Shown in pieces: positions 8,937-16,511 of a DNA stretch of 64,000 nucleotides. The notes beneath the pieces were generated by a model that saw only the letters and a list, made by a program, of their open reading frames with translations, had not been told where the DNA came from and did no database searches. The stretch's first letter is position 1, and the number at the start of each line of letters is the position of its first letter. Made by a program: the position numbers and the translations under genes. This DNA is from Chloroflexota bacterium (lineage in GTDB: Bacteria; Chloroflexota; Anaerolineae; Promineifilales; Promineifilaceae): assembly GCA_014584575.1 (NCBI GenBank), contig JACTMP010000054.1, forward strand, positions 1 through 64,000, given 5' to 3'.

Positions 8937-8970
8937 AGACCCTGAGGGTTTCCTGAAACCCTCGGGGTCT
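8937..8970. repeat. Palindromic hairpin (AGACCCTGAGGG type)
   Basis: Arms 8937-8951 and 8956-8970 pair with one mismatch around CCTG. It lies downstream of the Crp/Fnr gene and just upstream of the ribosome binding site of the DUF2892 gene on the same strand. It may terminate the regulator transcript. It resembles in style the AGGTCT-type palindromes at 12358 and 56572. Confidence 0.55.
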
Positions 8971-9028
8971 ATATCGTTATAACTTACCCATACTATAGGA
9001 GATAGACGCGCGGGTGTCGGTGACAAAG

Positions 9029-9703
9029 TCACATTGCGGCGCGCTCTTCGAGGGCGTCCAGGTCTGCCAGTTCAATCCAGCCCCGTCCGACGCGGATCAT
9101 GCCCTGGCTGGCAAATTCCTCCAGAATGCGGCTGATCACCTCCCGCGAACTGCCCAGGTCGGCGGCAATTTCCTGGTGGGTGATCTGGATGGGCTGCTGA
9201 ACCTGGCCGCGTTGTAGCAGCAGGCGGGCGACGCGGGTATCCATGCGGCGAAACAGCACCTCATCCACCACTTCCATGACCCGGTTAAGCCGCTGCGAGA
9301 AGAGGTCAAAAACAAATTCACGCCACAGGTCATAGCGGCTGACCCAGTCGCGGAAGGTGGCCGCCGGAATCATCACCGCTTCCGCTTCTTGCTCCACAGT
9401 AGCAATGGCGGGGAAAGTTTGCTGGCTGAGAATGGCGTTGGCGGTGAGCACGCAGGATTCACCCAGGCCAAAACGGTACAGCGTAATCTCCCGTCCCGTT
9501 TCGCCAATTTTGTAAACGCGCACAACGCCGGAGAGCAGCAGGGCGATGGCCTCAATACGACTGCCCTCGGCGAATACATCGTGGTTGGCCGGGATGCGGG
9601 CCAGGAACGCGGCCTGCCTGAATTCACGCACCAATTGGGGGTCGGCGCGGCGCAAGACGGGCAGGGCGTGGGCGATGCGGTCGAATTGGGTCTGAGTGAT
9701 CAT
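9029..9703 (-). CDS. Crp/Fnr family transcriptional regulator
   Basis: The 224-residue protein has a cyclic-nucleotide-binding-type beta-roll (about 35-150) and a C-terminal winged helix (about 160-215). The recognition region is ITHQEIAADLGSSREVISR, followed by a wing with GMIRVGRGWIEL. The cNMP pocket is degenerate: the usual Arg-Ser/Thr of true cAMP binders is not evident. No N-terminal cysteine cluster for an Fe-S centre is seen. It may therefore sense another ligand or redox state. The gene is on the minus strand upstream of the small DUF2892 gene, with a palindrome between them. Its target genes are unknown. Confidence 0.85.
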   Translation of the reverse strand: MITQTQFDRIAHALPVLRRADPQLVREFRQAAFLARIPANHDVFAEGSRIEAIALLLSGVVRVYKIGETGREITLYRFGLGESCVLTANAILSQQTFPAIATVEQEAEAVMIPAATFRDWVSRYDLWREFVFDLFSQRLNRVMEVVDEVLFRRMDTRVARLLLQRGQVQQPIQITHQEIAADLGSSREVISRILEEFASQGMIRVGRGWIELADLDALEERAAM

Positions 9704-9713
9704 AGGGTGAGAT

Positions 9714-9754
9714 GATGCGTGATGCGTGATGCGTGACTGGTCTCACGCATCACG
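9714..9754. repeat. Tandem heptamer array GATGCGT with inverted copy
   Basis: Three tandem GATGCGT units (9714-9734) are followed by a short spacer and the inverted TCACGCATCAC. It lies directly upstream of the Crp/Fnr start and could affect its expression. The remaining 9755-9819 gap shows nothing recognisable. Confidence 0.65.
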
Positions 9755-9819
9755 GATTACGGCTTACCATTCTTTTCCGTCTACTTCCTACTTCTGCTGA
9801 ATTTCCTTAACGCTGCATT

Positions 9820-9917
9820 GTCATTCCGAGCGGAGTCTGCGGAGCGAGGAATCCCGTTCCTCTCGTCATGCCAATGCCTCTGGGATTCCTCGGACGGAAG
9901 CCGTCCTCGGAATGACA
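9820..9917. repeat. GTCATTCCGAG-type palindromic repeat, copy 1
   Basis: This roughly 98-base element begins GTCATTCCGAGCGGAG and ends with the inverted CTCGGAATGAC. The interior has AGGAATCCCGTTCCT and CTCTGGGATTCCT. Three more full copies (9927, 10307, 10416) and a fragment (53384) occur in the window. Similar elements are widespread in bacterial genomes and translate spuriously as HSERSEES-like peptides (from memory). Confidence 0.85.
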
Positions 9918-9926
9918 CGTTCTCCT

Positions 9927-10005
9927 GTCATTCCGAGCGTAGCCTGCGGAGCGAGGAATCCCGTTCCTCTTGTCATTCCCACGCCTCTGGGATTCCTCGG
10001 AATGA
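9927..10005. repeat. GTCATTCCGAG-type palindromic repeat, copy 2
   Basis: This is a shorter copy (about 79 bases) beginning GTCATTCCGAGCGTAG and ending CTCGGAATGA. It lies 7 bases from the 3' end of the GIY-YIG gene. Confidence 0.83.
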
Positions 10006-10011
10006 TAATAA

Positions 10012-10296
10012 CTATTCCCATTCTTCGCTCAAGTCAGCCCATTTTGGATTCATGGACTCAATCAAGTTCAGTTTTTTGCGCCGACCCCAACTTTTAATTT
10101 GCTTCTCGCGGGCAATAGCCTCACGCACATCACTGAAGATCTCGTAATACACTAATCGGTTGACATCGTACTTGCTGGTGAAGCCCTCGTTGAGCTTATG
10201 TTTGTGTTGGGAGACGCGCCGCTGTACGTCATTGGTCATGCCTGTGTAGAGTGTGCCGCTATTGCTCGTGAGGATGTAGACGAAGTATTGCTTCAT
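10012..10296 (-). CDS. GIY-YIG nuclease family protein (UvrC-like single domain)
   Basis: This is a compact single GIY-YIG domain of 94 residues. The first beta strand reads YFVYILTS and the second TLYTGMTND, which replace the canonical GIY and YIG. RRVSQHK supplies the conserved Arg and His. KSKYDV/RLVYYE and AIAREKQIKSWGRRKK are typical of the small standalone (YhbQ/UPF0213-like) members, and the catalytic Glu lies in the AREKQIK helix or nearby. ATG 10311 is also in frame, but its first codons overlap palindromic repeat copy 3, so ATG 10296 is chosen. Repeat copies lie immediately on both sides. No ACGGCCGT octamer occurs in it. Its cellular role is unknown. Confidence 0.82.
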   Translation of the reverse strand: MKQYFVYILTSNSGTLYTGMTNDVQRRVSQHKHKLNEGFTSKYDVNRLVYYEIFSDVREAIAREKQIKSWGRRKKLNLIESMNPKWADLSEEWE

Positions 10297-10306
10297 TTTT
10301 CGATTT

Positions 10307-10400
10307 GTCATTCCGAGGAGTCTGCGACGAGGAATCCCGTTCCTCTTGTCATGCCAATGCCTCTGGGATTCCTCACTCCGAAGACTCCGTTCGGAATGAC
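10307..10400. repeat. GTCATTCCGAG-type palindromic repeat, copy 3
   Basis: A 94-base copy starts GTCATTCCGAGGAG and ends TTCGGAATGAC. It abuts the 5' end of the GIY-YIG gene and is nearly identical to copy 4. Confidence 0.85.
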
Positions 10401-10415
10401 AGGTTTACGGCTATT

Positions 10416-10509
10416 GTCATTCCGAGGAGTCTGCGACGAGGAATCCCGTTCCTCTTGTTATTCCAATACCTCTGGGATTCCTCACTCCGAAGACTTCGTT
10501 CGGAATGAC
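10416..10509. repeat. GTCATTCCGAG-type palindromic repeat, copy 4
   Basis: A 94-base copy is nearly identical to copy 3 and separated from it by 15 bases. It runs into the 3' end of the restriction-modification gene, whose last codons and stop (10482) lie inside the element. Confidence 0.85.
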
Positions 10510-13412
10510 ACGGCCGTTGCGTTGGCGCGCTGTAGGTTGAGGGCGAGCAGGCGTTCCAGGATTTCTTCGTCGCTGAGGTGGTGGGGCCAGTTGTAGGCAT
10601 CCAGGACAGCGTTGTCCAGCGCGGTGTGAATATCATCCAACTCCTGAACCTCCGCCCGGCTGACGGAACGGCGCGTCACCTTGTCAAACTCCGCCCTGTC
10701 AAATTGTAACTGCTGTGGCCGGTCTCCCGACCGTGCCACCCCCGCCGTCTCCCGGTAATAGACCAGGCCGTTGTATAGATTGGTGAGGGTGCGGTTTTGC
10801 ACCATTTTGGCGTAGGCCACGTCAATGGCATTGCCGGGCGGCGGCGGCGGGTTCAGCCAGGCTTCGCGCCAGGTGTGCAGCGCCCGCGCCCAATGGGCAA
10901 TCTCCGCCACACGCGGGTCGGCACTTTCGGCCGGTTCCTGGCCCGGCGGCCAGGGGAAGGGGAAGGTTTCAAAGGTAGAAGTGGGTGTGTATCTTGGGCG
11001 ATCTTCCAATGTGGTACCTAACCTCAATGCCCAAAGCTGGTGTGCCCATGAATTTAACATGCCATAAAAGTAATCATCCTCGCGGGAAATCACAATAATG
11101 AGATTGGCAGGTAGAATATCCGGCGACAACCATTGAAAGAAGCGATGTTTGGACACCATAGACGTGCCCATGTATCGCTTGAGCGGTTTCAAGGTATTAC
11201 GCATTCCTGAACGGGACTCGGCCAACAGCCACCATTTCTCCCGATAAGCAGCCCGATTGTTTTGTTGGCGCAGAGGGTAAACGGTTTCTTGAACATATCG
11301 CCAGGGGAGTTCATAAAGGCGGGCTTCGGCCAATGGCATACTGACCCCAAAATCGACAATCCATACATCACGCGGCCGTTTGCTCAGATCGTTGCCGTTG
11401 TAGTACGGCCGTATCACATCACCATTCAAACGGCCGCTGCTATTGCTTGCAACCAGCCAGCGCCGGGCCGTTACCCCGTCAATTTCAAACGGGCCGGCGG
11501 GTGTGACGCCCATAAACGACAAACCGATATTTTCTTCCAGACGGTGCGCCCGGCTCAAATCCAACGTGTTTGCCAGATTGGGGTAGATGGTAGCGGTTGG
11601 TTTGCCATCCAGTACACGATGGGTTTCACGGCCGTCGTCAAACCCCACCATAGATACTCGCACCGCTGCTCCTTCCAGTATCCAGGGGCGATCGCTCCAG
11701 GCCATAAAAATGTCGCCAGATTGTTTGATGCGATCTAACACCTGGCGATTTGGGCCCCCGCGAATGGAGTTTGTCGCCAGCAGCCCGGCGCGTGAAACAG
11801 CGCCTGTTTCAATCATCGCTCTGGCTTTTTCAAACCAATAACAAACGAGATCGGCTTCGTGCGATACCCGACCATCATAAATTTGAAAAAGGTGCTCGAC
11901 ATATTCACTCCCCAACTCTGTCTTAAGTCGTTTGCCACCTAAAAAAGGTGGATTGCTAATGATAATGTCGGCAGTGGGCCAGGGAGGTTCAGTGGCACGG
12001 CCGTCCGCATCAAAAGCTCGAATCGCGTCCATCCGTTTGATATTGTTCAAAGGGGCCAAGATGGGCGTTGGCAACTCTTGAAAGCCATTCTCATGCCGCC
12101 ATTGCAGGTAGCCAATCCAGGCCGTAATCTGCGCCAGTTCATGCGCATACGGGTTCACCTCGATACCCAACAACTGCTCCGGGCCAACGGTGAGGGCTAT
12201 GGCAGGCAGGTCACGCCGGGCGGCATAGGCGATCACCTGCTTCTGCAAATCGAGCAACTGCCGCAGGGCCACATAGAGAAAGTTGCCGGAACCACAGGCC
12301 GGGTCAAGCACGCGCACGGCGGCAATCTCGGCGGCAAAGTTGGTCAACAAGTCGGCCACACCTGACAGGTCTTCAAGACCTGTCAGGTGTCGCTCAGCCT
12401 GCCGCCGCACCTCATCCCAGCGGCGGCGCAGCGGCTCCATCAGCACCGGCTCCACAATCAGCATAATGTCATCTACGCTGGTGTAATGCGCCCCCAACTG
12501 CGCCCGCTTCTCCGGGTCAATAACCCGCTCAAACAGCGTGCCAAAAATGGCCGGGTCTACCTGTGCCCAATCCTGCTCGGCCGCTTGCAGCAGCGCCCGC
12601 GCCAGGTCGGCGGGAATGGTGGGCACAAACTCATCATCAAACAGCGTGCCGTCAAACTCGCGGATGCGGTAAAAACCAAAGACGCCGCCGCCGCGCATCT
12701 CCCGGAACAGGTTACGCAAGCCAAACTGCAAATCGGCATGTTCCACCCCCTGTGAACGCACAATCTGCGTAAAGACCTTATGCGGCAGCAGTTCCAAATC
12801 TTCGGCAAAGAGGCAAAAGAGCAGCCGGGCCAGGAAATGGGCCAACTGCTCCGGCGTATAGGCCTCGCCCGTAAACTGCAAATGTTTCTTCATCGCCTCC
12901 GCCACGGCCACAAAGGTGTCCGCGCTGGCCTTCGTGATCTCTGCCTGCGTCTTGTCCGGCCGGAAACGCTCCGGCTGGAAGAAGGCCCAACGCAGCTTTT
13001 CCACCCCCTCGCCGCGCAAGATGTCATCAAAGGTGATAGTGTGCTGCACGGTGGGGTAGTTGTTGAAATTGGTGTGGATGATGATGGTGTGGATGTCGCT
13101 GGTGATCAGCAGGGGCGGGTTTTGCAGCGATTCGCGGTACAGTTGCAGTTGGGCGTAGGCTTTGCCCAGCTCTTTGTGCGGCCCCTTGTACTCCCAAATG
13201 AAATGGTCGCGGAAGTAGACATCGGCAAAGCCTTTTTGCCCGCCTGGTTTCAGGGCGTAAGTCTGGAAGGAGAAGTTGTGGCCGGAGGGATCATACGCTT
13301 CGGGCTTCAGATGGCCCACCAGTTCACAGAGATCGTAAAAGTGGCCTTTGTCTACGGCCGTTTCCTTCTGCTGAATCTTGCTCCACTTGGCAACGAATTC
13401 TTGTGGCGTCAT
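10482..13412 (-). CDS. MmeI-like bifunctional restriction endonuclease/adenine methyltransferase (type IIG/IIL)
   Basis: This 976-residue protein fuses nuclease, methyltransferase and target recognition regions. The N-terminus has a PD-(D/E)xK-type site, GFADVYF then WEYKGPHKEL. A helical spacer precedes the N6-adenine/N4-cytosine methyltransferase core with motif I DPACGSGNFL and motif IV SNPPFLGG. The C-terminal half is the specificity region. This order and length match MmeI-family single-chain enzymes, in which one recognition domain serves cutting and hemi-methylation. Two oddities are seen. A perfect 33-base palindrome is read in frame (HLTGLEDLSGV) just before the methyltransferase core. 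The last codons come from a dispersed repeat. Upstream the gene is separated from pcaB by about 90 bases. Confidence 0.85.
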   Translation of the reverse strand: MTPQEFVAKWSKIQQKETAVDKGHFYDLCELVGHLKPEAYDPSGHNFSFQTYALKPGGQKGFADVYFRDHFIWEYKGPHKELGKAYAQLQLYRESLQNPPLLITSDIHTIIIHTNFNNYPTVQHTITFDDILRGEGVEKLRWAFFQPERFRPDKTQAEITKASADTFVAVAEAMKKHLQFTGEAYTPEQLAHFLARLLFCLFAEDLELLPHKVFTQIVRSQGVEHADLQFGLRNLFREMRGGGVFGFYRIREFDGTLFDDEFVPTIPADLARALLQAAEQDWAQVDPAIFGTLFERVIDPEKRAQLGAHYTSVDDIMLIVEPVLMEPLRRRWDEVRRQAERHLTGLEDLSGVADLLTNFAAEIAAVRVLDPACGSGNFLYVALRQLLDLQKQVIAYAARRDLPAIALTVGPEQLLGIEVNPYAHELAQITAWIGYLQWRHENGFQELPTPILAPLNNIKRMDAIRAFDADGRATEPPWPTADIIISNPPFLGGKRLKTELGSEYVEHLFQIYDGRVSHEADLVCYWFEKARAMIETGAVSRAGLLATNSIRGGPNRQVLDRIKQSGDIFMAWSDRPWILEGAAVRVSMVGFDDGRETHRVLDGKPTATIYPNLANTLDLSRAHRLEENIGLSFMGVTPAGPFEIDGVTARRWLVASNSSGRLNGDVIRPYYNGNDLSKRPRDVWIVDFGVSMPLAEARLYELPWRYVQETVYPLRQQNNRAAYREKWWLLAESRSGMRNTLKPLKRYMGTSMVSKHRFFQWLSPDILPANLIIVISREDDYFYGMLNSWAHQLWALRLGTTLEDRPRYTPTSTFETFPFPWPPGQEPAESADPRVAEIAHWARALHTWREAWLNPPPPPGNAIDVAYAKMVQNRTLTNLYNGLVYYRETAGVARSGDRPQQLQFDRAEFDKVTRRSVSRAEVQELDDIHTALDNAVLDAYNWPHHLSDEEILERLLALNLQRANATAVSFRTKSSE
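12358..12390. repeat. 33-bp perfect palindrome inside the restriction-modification gene
   Basis: Arms 12358-12373 (ACACCTGACAGGTCTT) and 12375-12390 are perfect reverse complements around one base. It is 11 codons long and keeps the reading frame. A close relative lies between genes at 56572-56605. Confidence 0.85.
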
Positions 13413-13502
13413 AGTGTTGGTTGATAATCTGGCGATTTTCCAAATTGTAACCCGTTAGCCCGTGTTGGCAAAAATAAGGGGGTGGGTGATGGACGAGACA
13501 AG

Positions 13503-14846
13503 TCACGCATCACGGCCGTAAGCCCCCGCCAATACCTGGTCAATGAACTGCTCCGCCATCCCCATATACCCATTCTCATCCCGCAGGCTGGCCCAATCCA
13601 GCGGCGCATCTGTCCTGGCCTGTACCACGTCCACCAGATGGCGCTGCTGGCTGATGGCTTCCCGGCAGGCAGCCTGCACCAGCTCTTTCGCCGCCGTCCG
13701 CCCCAGCGCCGGCACCAACGCATAGGTGAGCGCCTCGGCCAACATCAACCCTTGCGAAGCGGCCACAGTGGCGCGCATTTGCGCCTCATTCACCACCAGA
13801 TGCTGGCTCAGAAAGAGCGCCTTTTGCAGCGCCGCGCCGGTCAGGACGAACATTTGCGGCAGCGTCAGCCACTCCATTTGCCAGCCATGTGTGCCCCGTT
13901 CGTGTTCCTGAATTTGCGCCTGGTGCATGGCCGCCAACAGCGCCGCATTGGTGCGGGCGGCGGCCACAATCGTCTCGCTGATGATGGGGTTTCTTTTTTG
14001 GGGCATGGTGCTGGAACCGCCGCGACCGGTATCGTCACTTTCAACCAGTTCACCCACTTCGCTTTGCGCCAGCAAGATGATGTCCTGGGCCATTTTGGCC
14101 AGCGATCCGGTGAGTAAGGAGAGCCAGCCGGCCAGTTCCGCCAGATTATCGCGCTGTGTGTGCCAGGGCATGGGCGGTGTGTTCAAATTGAGTTCCTGGG
14201 CCAGGGCGGTTTGCACGGCCGTGCCCTGCTCTGCCAATGCCGCCAACGTCCCGGCGGCCCCGCCAAATTGCACACACAACAGACGGGGTTCCAATTCCGC
14301 CAGCCGCTGCCAGTGGCGCAGTAATGGGGCCAGCCAGCCAGCCACCTTCAAGCCAAAGGGGATGGGCAGGGCTTGCTGGCTGTGGGTGCGCCCGGCCATC
14401 AGGGTATGGCGATGGCGATCTGCCAGCGCAGCCAGCGCCGTGATCACCTCATCCAACCGGGAACGGAGCAGGGTAAGGGCGGCGCGGCTTTGCAGGATGA
14501 CGGCCGTGTCCATCACATCCTGCGTCGTCGCCCCCCAATGCACAAAGTCGGCCGCTGTTGGTTCAACCGCTGCCCGCAACTGCCGCACCAGTTCAATCAC
14601 CGGCACGCCCGCCTTTTCTGTGCCTGCCTGCATCTGGGCCATATCCACCGTTAGCGTGGTGGCGGCGGACGTGATGTGCGCTGCCGCCGCTGCCGGGATA
14701 ATGCCCAACCGCGCTTCAGCCCGCGCCAGCGCCGCTTCCACCGCCAACATCTGGCGCACAAAGGCCGCATCGCTAAACAGCGCCGCCATCTCCGCATCGC
14801 CAAAAAGCGGCGCATAAAGCTGGGAATCGGTGGGAGAAAAGGTCAT
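13503..14846 (-). CDS. pcaB: 3-carboxy-cis,cis-muconate cycloisomerase (fumarase/aspartase superfamily)
   Basis: This 447-residue member of the fumarase/aspartase superfamily has the signature loop GSSTMPQKRNP near residue 275, the HWGATTQD motif (about 103-110) and the AGRTHSQQALPI segment. These features and the partner genes point to the cycloisomerase that lactonises 3-carboxymuconate to 4-carboxymuconolactone in protocatechuate degradation. An adenylosuccinate lyase assignment is less likely given the upstream pcaC and pcaD. It is the last gene of a three-gene minus-strand operon, 11 bases after pcaC. The start at 14846 begins MTFSPTDSQL. The C-terminus is complete, GMAEQFIDQVL. Confidence 0.85.
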   Translation of the reverse strand: MTFSPTDSQLYAPLFGDAEMAALFSDAAFVRQMLAVEAALARAEARLGIIPAAAAAHITSAATTLTVDMAQMQAGTEKAGVPVIELVRQLRAAVEPTAADFVHWGATTQDVMDTAVILQSRAALTLLRSRLDEVITALAALADRHRHTLMAGRTHSQQALPIPFGLKVAGWLAPLLRHWQRLAELEPRLLCVQFGGAAGTLAALAEQGTAVQTALAQELNLNTPPMPWHTQRDNLAELAGWLSLLTGSLAKMAQDIILLAQSEVGELVESDDTGRGGSSTMPQKRNPIISETIVAAARTNAALLAAMHQAQIQEHERGTHGWQMEWLTLPQMFVLTGAALQKALFLSQHLVVNEAQMRATVAASQGLMLAEALTYALVPALGRTAAKELVQAACREAISQQRHLVDVVQARTDAPLDWASLRDENGYMGMAEQFIDQVLAGAYGRDA

Positions 14847-14857
14847 AACAGGCGGTA

Positions 14858-15229
14858 TTACTCTTCAGACAGGATTTGTTTGGCAATGGCTACGGCCGTG
14901 TTTGCTGCGGGTACACCGGCATAAATGGCGACCTGCAAAAACAACTCTTTCAATTCCTCCGGCGTCACCCCGGTGTGGCGGGTGGCGCGAATGTGCATCG
15001 CCAGTTCCGCTTCCCGGCCCAACGCCGCCAGCATAGCAATGGTCAACAAATGGCGTGTCTTCTGGTCTAATCCTGGTCGCGCCCAAACCGACCCCCAGGC
15101 CGTCTCGGTGATGAACTGCTGGAAGTCGGCGTCAAAATCACTCTTATTGGCCTCGGCCCGGTCTACATGGGCGTCGCCCAATACCGCACGCCGGACTTTC
15201 ATGCCTTGGGTGTATTTTTTGTCAGTCAT
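14858..15229 (-). CDS. pcaC: 4-carboxymuconolactone decarboxylase
   Basis: The 123-residue protein is a normal-length carboxymuconolactone decarboxylase. Family features are the opening KYTQGMKVRRAVLGDAHVDRA, the ITETAWGSVWARPGLDQKTR segment with the active-site region, LLTIAMLAALGRE, and HIRATRHTGVTPEELKE. The enzyme converts 4-carboxymuconolactone to 3-oxoadipate enol-lactone, the substrate of the PcaD encoded upstream. It sits between pcaD and pcaB on the minus strand. A 48-base palindrome fills the gap to pcaD. AhpD-like CXXC cysteines are absent, which argues against a peroxidase. Confidence 0.9.
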   Translation of the reverse strand: MTDKKYTQGMKVRRAVLGDAHVDRAEANKSDFDADFQQFITETAWGSVWARPGLDQKTRHLLTIAMLAALGREAELAMHIRATRHTGVTPEELKELFLQVAIYAGVPAANTAVAIAKQILSEE

Positions 15230-15239
15230 GGGGGAGAAG

Positions 15240-15287
15240 GTAATTGGGTAATTGGGTAATTACGTAATTACCCAATTACCCAATTAC
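15240..15287. repeat. 48-bp perfect palindrome (GTAATTGGG units)
   Basis: The first 24 bases are the exact reverse complement of the next 24, with no loop. It is built from repeated GTAATTGG units and lies between pcaD and pcaC within the operon. A 48-base element of the same family is at 57690-57737. Confidence 0.9.
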
Positions 15288-15291
15288 TCAA

Positions 15292-16077
15292 TTATTCCAT
15301 CAAAAACTCATTGATTAACGCCGCCATCATCTCCGGCTGCTCAATGCAGGGCAGGTGGGCGGCGTGGGGGATGAGGTGCAAACGGCCGTTGCCCAACATC
15401 CCGGCCAGGTCACGCCCTAAATCCGGCGGCGTAGCCATGTCCTCTGCGCCGCACAGCACCAGGGCCGGAGCGGTGATCGCCTGGGCCGCCGGGCGCAGGT
15501 CGGCGTCCCGAATAGCTTCACAGGCGGCAATGTAACCGGGCAGCGGCGTGCGGGTGAGCATGTTGCTGTACCCCTGGTACGCGGCCGGTTGGGCTGCGGC
15601 AAAAGCGGGCGACAGCCAACGGGCAACAATGGTGGCGCCCAGGTGAGTAAACCCATCCGCTTTCAGCCCGGCAATGCGCTCGTTCCACATCACGGCCGTG
15701 CCGATCACTGCCCCCGTGTCACACAACACCAGCCGCGGAAACCGCGCCGGGTAACGGGAGGTCAATTCCAGCGAAATCAACCCACCAATGGAGATGCCGA
15801 CGGGCACGGCCGTAGCCACGCCCAAATAATCAAGCAGCCCAATCACGTCCGCCGCCATCTGGCTGATGGTATAAGGGCCAGGCGGGCAATCGGACAGGCC
15901 ATGCCCGCGTTTGTCGGCGCGAATGACAAAGAAGCGGTCGGCCAGGTGGGCGACCACCCCGTCCCAAATACGCAGGTCGCTGCCCAATGAATTGATGAAG
16001 ACCAGCGCCGGATTGTCGGCACGGCCGTTTGTCTGATAATGCAGCGTCACGTCATGGATCGTAGCAAAGTTACTCAT
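15292..16077 (-). CDS. pcaD: 3-oxoadipate enol-lactonase (alpha/beta hydrolase)
   Basis: This is a 261-residue alpha/beta-hydrolase with the nucleophile elbow VGISIGGL (Ser near residue 97), the acid in CGAEDMATPP and the His in PHAAHLPCIE. The sequence FINSLGSDLRIWD, containing the oxyanion-hole region, and RADKRGHGLSD are diagnostic of PcaD. The enzyme hydrolyses 3-oxoadipate enol-lactone to 3-oxoadipate. It is the first gene of the pcaD-pcaC-pcaB order on the minus strand. Genes for the ring-cleaving dioxygenase (pcaGH) and for CoA transfer and thiolysis (pcaIJF) are not in the window. No LysR/IclR-type pca regulator is adjacent. Confidence 0.87.
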   Translation of the reverse strand: MSNFATIHDVTLHYQTNGRADNPALVFINSLGSDLRIWDGVVAHLADRFFVIRADKRGHGLSDCPPGPYTISQMAADVIGLLDYLGVATAVPVGISIGGLISLELTSRYPARFPRLVLCDTGAVIGTAVMWNERIAGLKADGFTHLGATIVARWLSPAFAAAQPAAYQGYSNMLTRTPLPGYIAACEAIRDADLRPAAQAITAPALVLCGAEDMATPPDLGRDLAGMLGNGRLHLIPHAAHLPCIEQPEMMAALINEFLME

Positions 16078-16193
16078 ATTCCCTTCCTGCTCCCGCTTTT
16101 TCCACAGATTTTACCTTAACAAACCATTTTGGGTGAGCAAATCACGAAAGGCCCCAGCAATTCAATATCTGGCTTGCGGCGGCAGATATACCT

Positions 16194-16230
16194 GACAAGG
16201 TGACAAGGTGACATCTGACAAGGTGACAAA
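16194..16230. repeat. Tandem AAGGTGAC units
   Basis: CTGACAAGGTGACAAGGTGACATCTGACAAGGTGAC is made of an eight-base unit with one interruption. Related units occur at 37584-37611 and 61934-61955. The gap 16078-16501 has no convincing gene; it holds this array, the repeat at 16269 and the hairpin at 16457. Confidence 0.6.
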
Positions 16231-16268
16231 AATGTCAGATTATGACCGTTGCCAGTATAAATCTGCAC

Positions 16269-16350
16269 CAACAGAAGGCAAAGCCGACCTTCGTCGGCTG
16301 TAAATAGTCGGCGAGGGCCGACTTTGCTTTCTGTTGCCACGATTTCAATT
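16269..16350 (-). repeat. Dispersed palindromic repeat (GATTGAAATCG...GGCCTTCGCC family), copy A
   Basis: Read on the minus strand it starts AATTGAAATCGTGGCAACAG and contains paired GCCGAC/GTCGGC blocks around CTTCG-like loops. Copy B at 58658-58740 has the same order in plus orientation (ATTGAAATCGCGGCTACAAG then CCTTCG hairpins). Confidence 0.65.
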
Positions 16351-16456
16351 ACCGGATTGTGTCAAATTGGGAACTGTTGCCCAAACGTCAGTTGGATTGT
16401 CGCCCGTAGCCGTGCCTGACGAAGGGCAGGCGTGGCTGGATGACCTGATGGGTGAG

Positions 16457-16511
16457 GGTCGGCTAAAGCCTCCCCTCTTTTTAGAAAGCGGAGGGGAGGC
16501 TTTAGCCGACC
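16457..16511 (-). terminator. Long hairpin (21-bp perfect stem) at the oxidoreductase 3' end
   Basis: Bases 16457-16477 are the exact reverse complement of 16491-16511 around a 13-base loop. The stop codon of the oxidoreductase lies in the right-hand arm, so the element was probably inserted at or has become the gene end. It can serve as terminator. Confidence 0.75.

Noticed and set aside
9818..10147. Plus-strand frames in the repeat island (RSEES-like peptides)
   Set aside because: Known type of spurious translation of GTCATTCCGAG repeats.
15240..15287. Phage attachment site or replication origin
   Set aside because: No integrase, tRNA or DnaA boxes are near; a sister palindrome at 57690 points to a repeat family.
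16116..16340. Minus-strand 74-residue frame in the gap before the oxidoreductase
   Set aside because: It is made of repeat sequence, has no ribosome site and shows no protein-like pattern.
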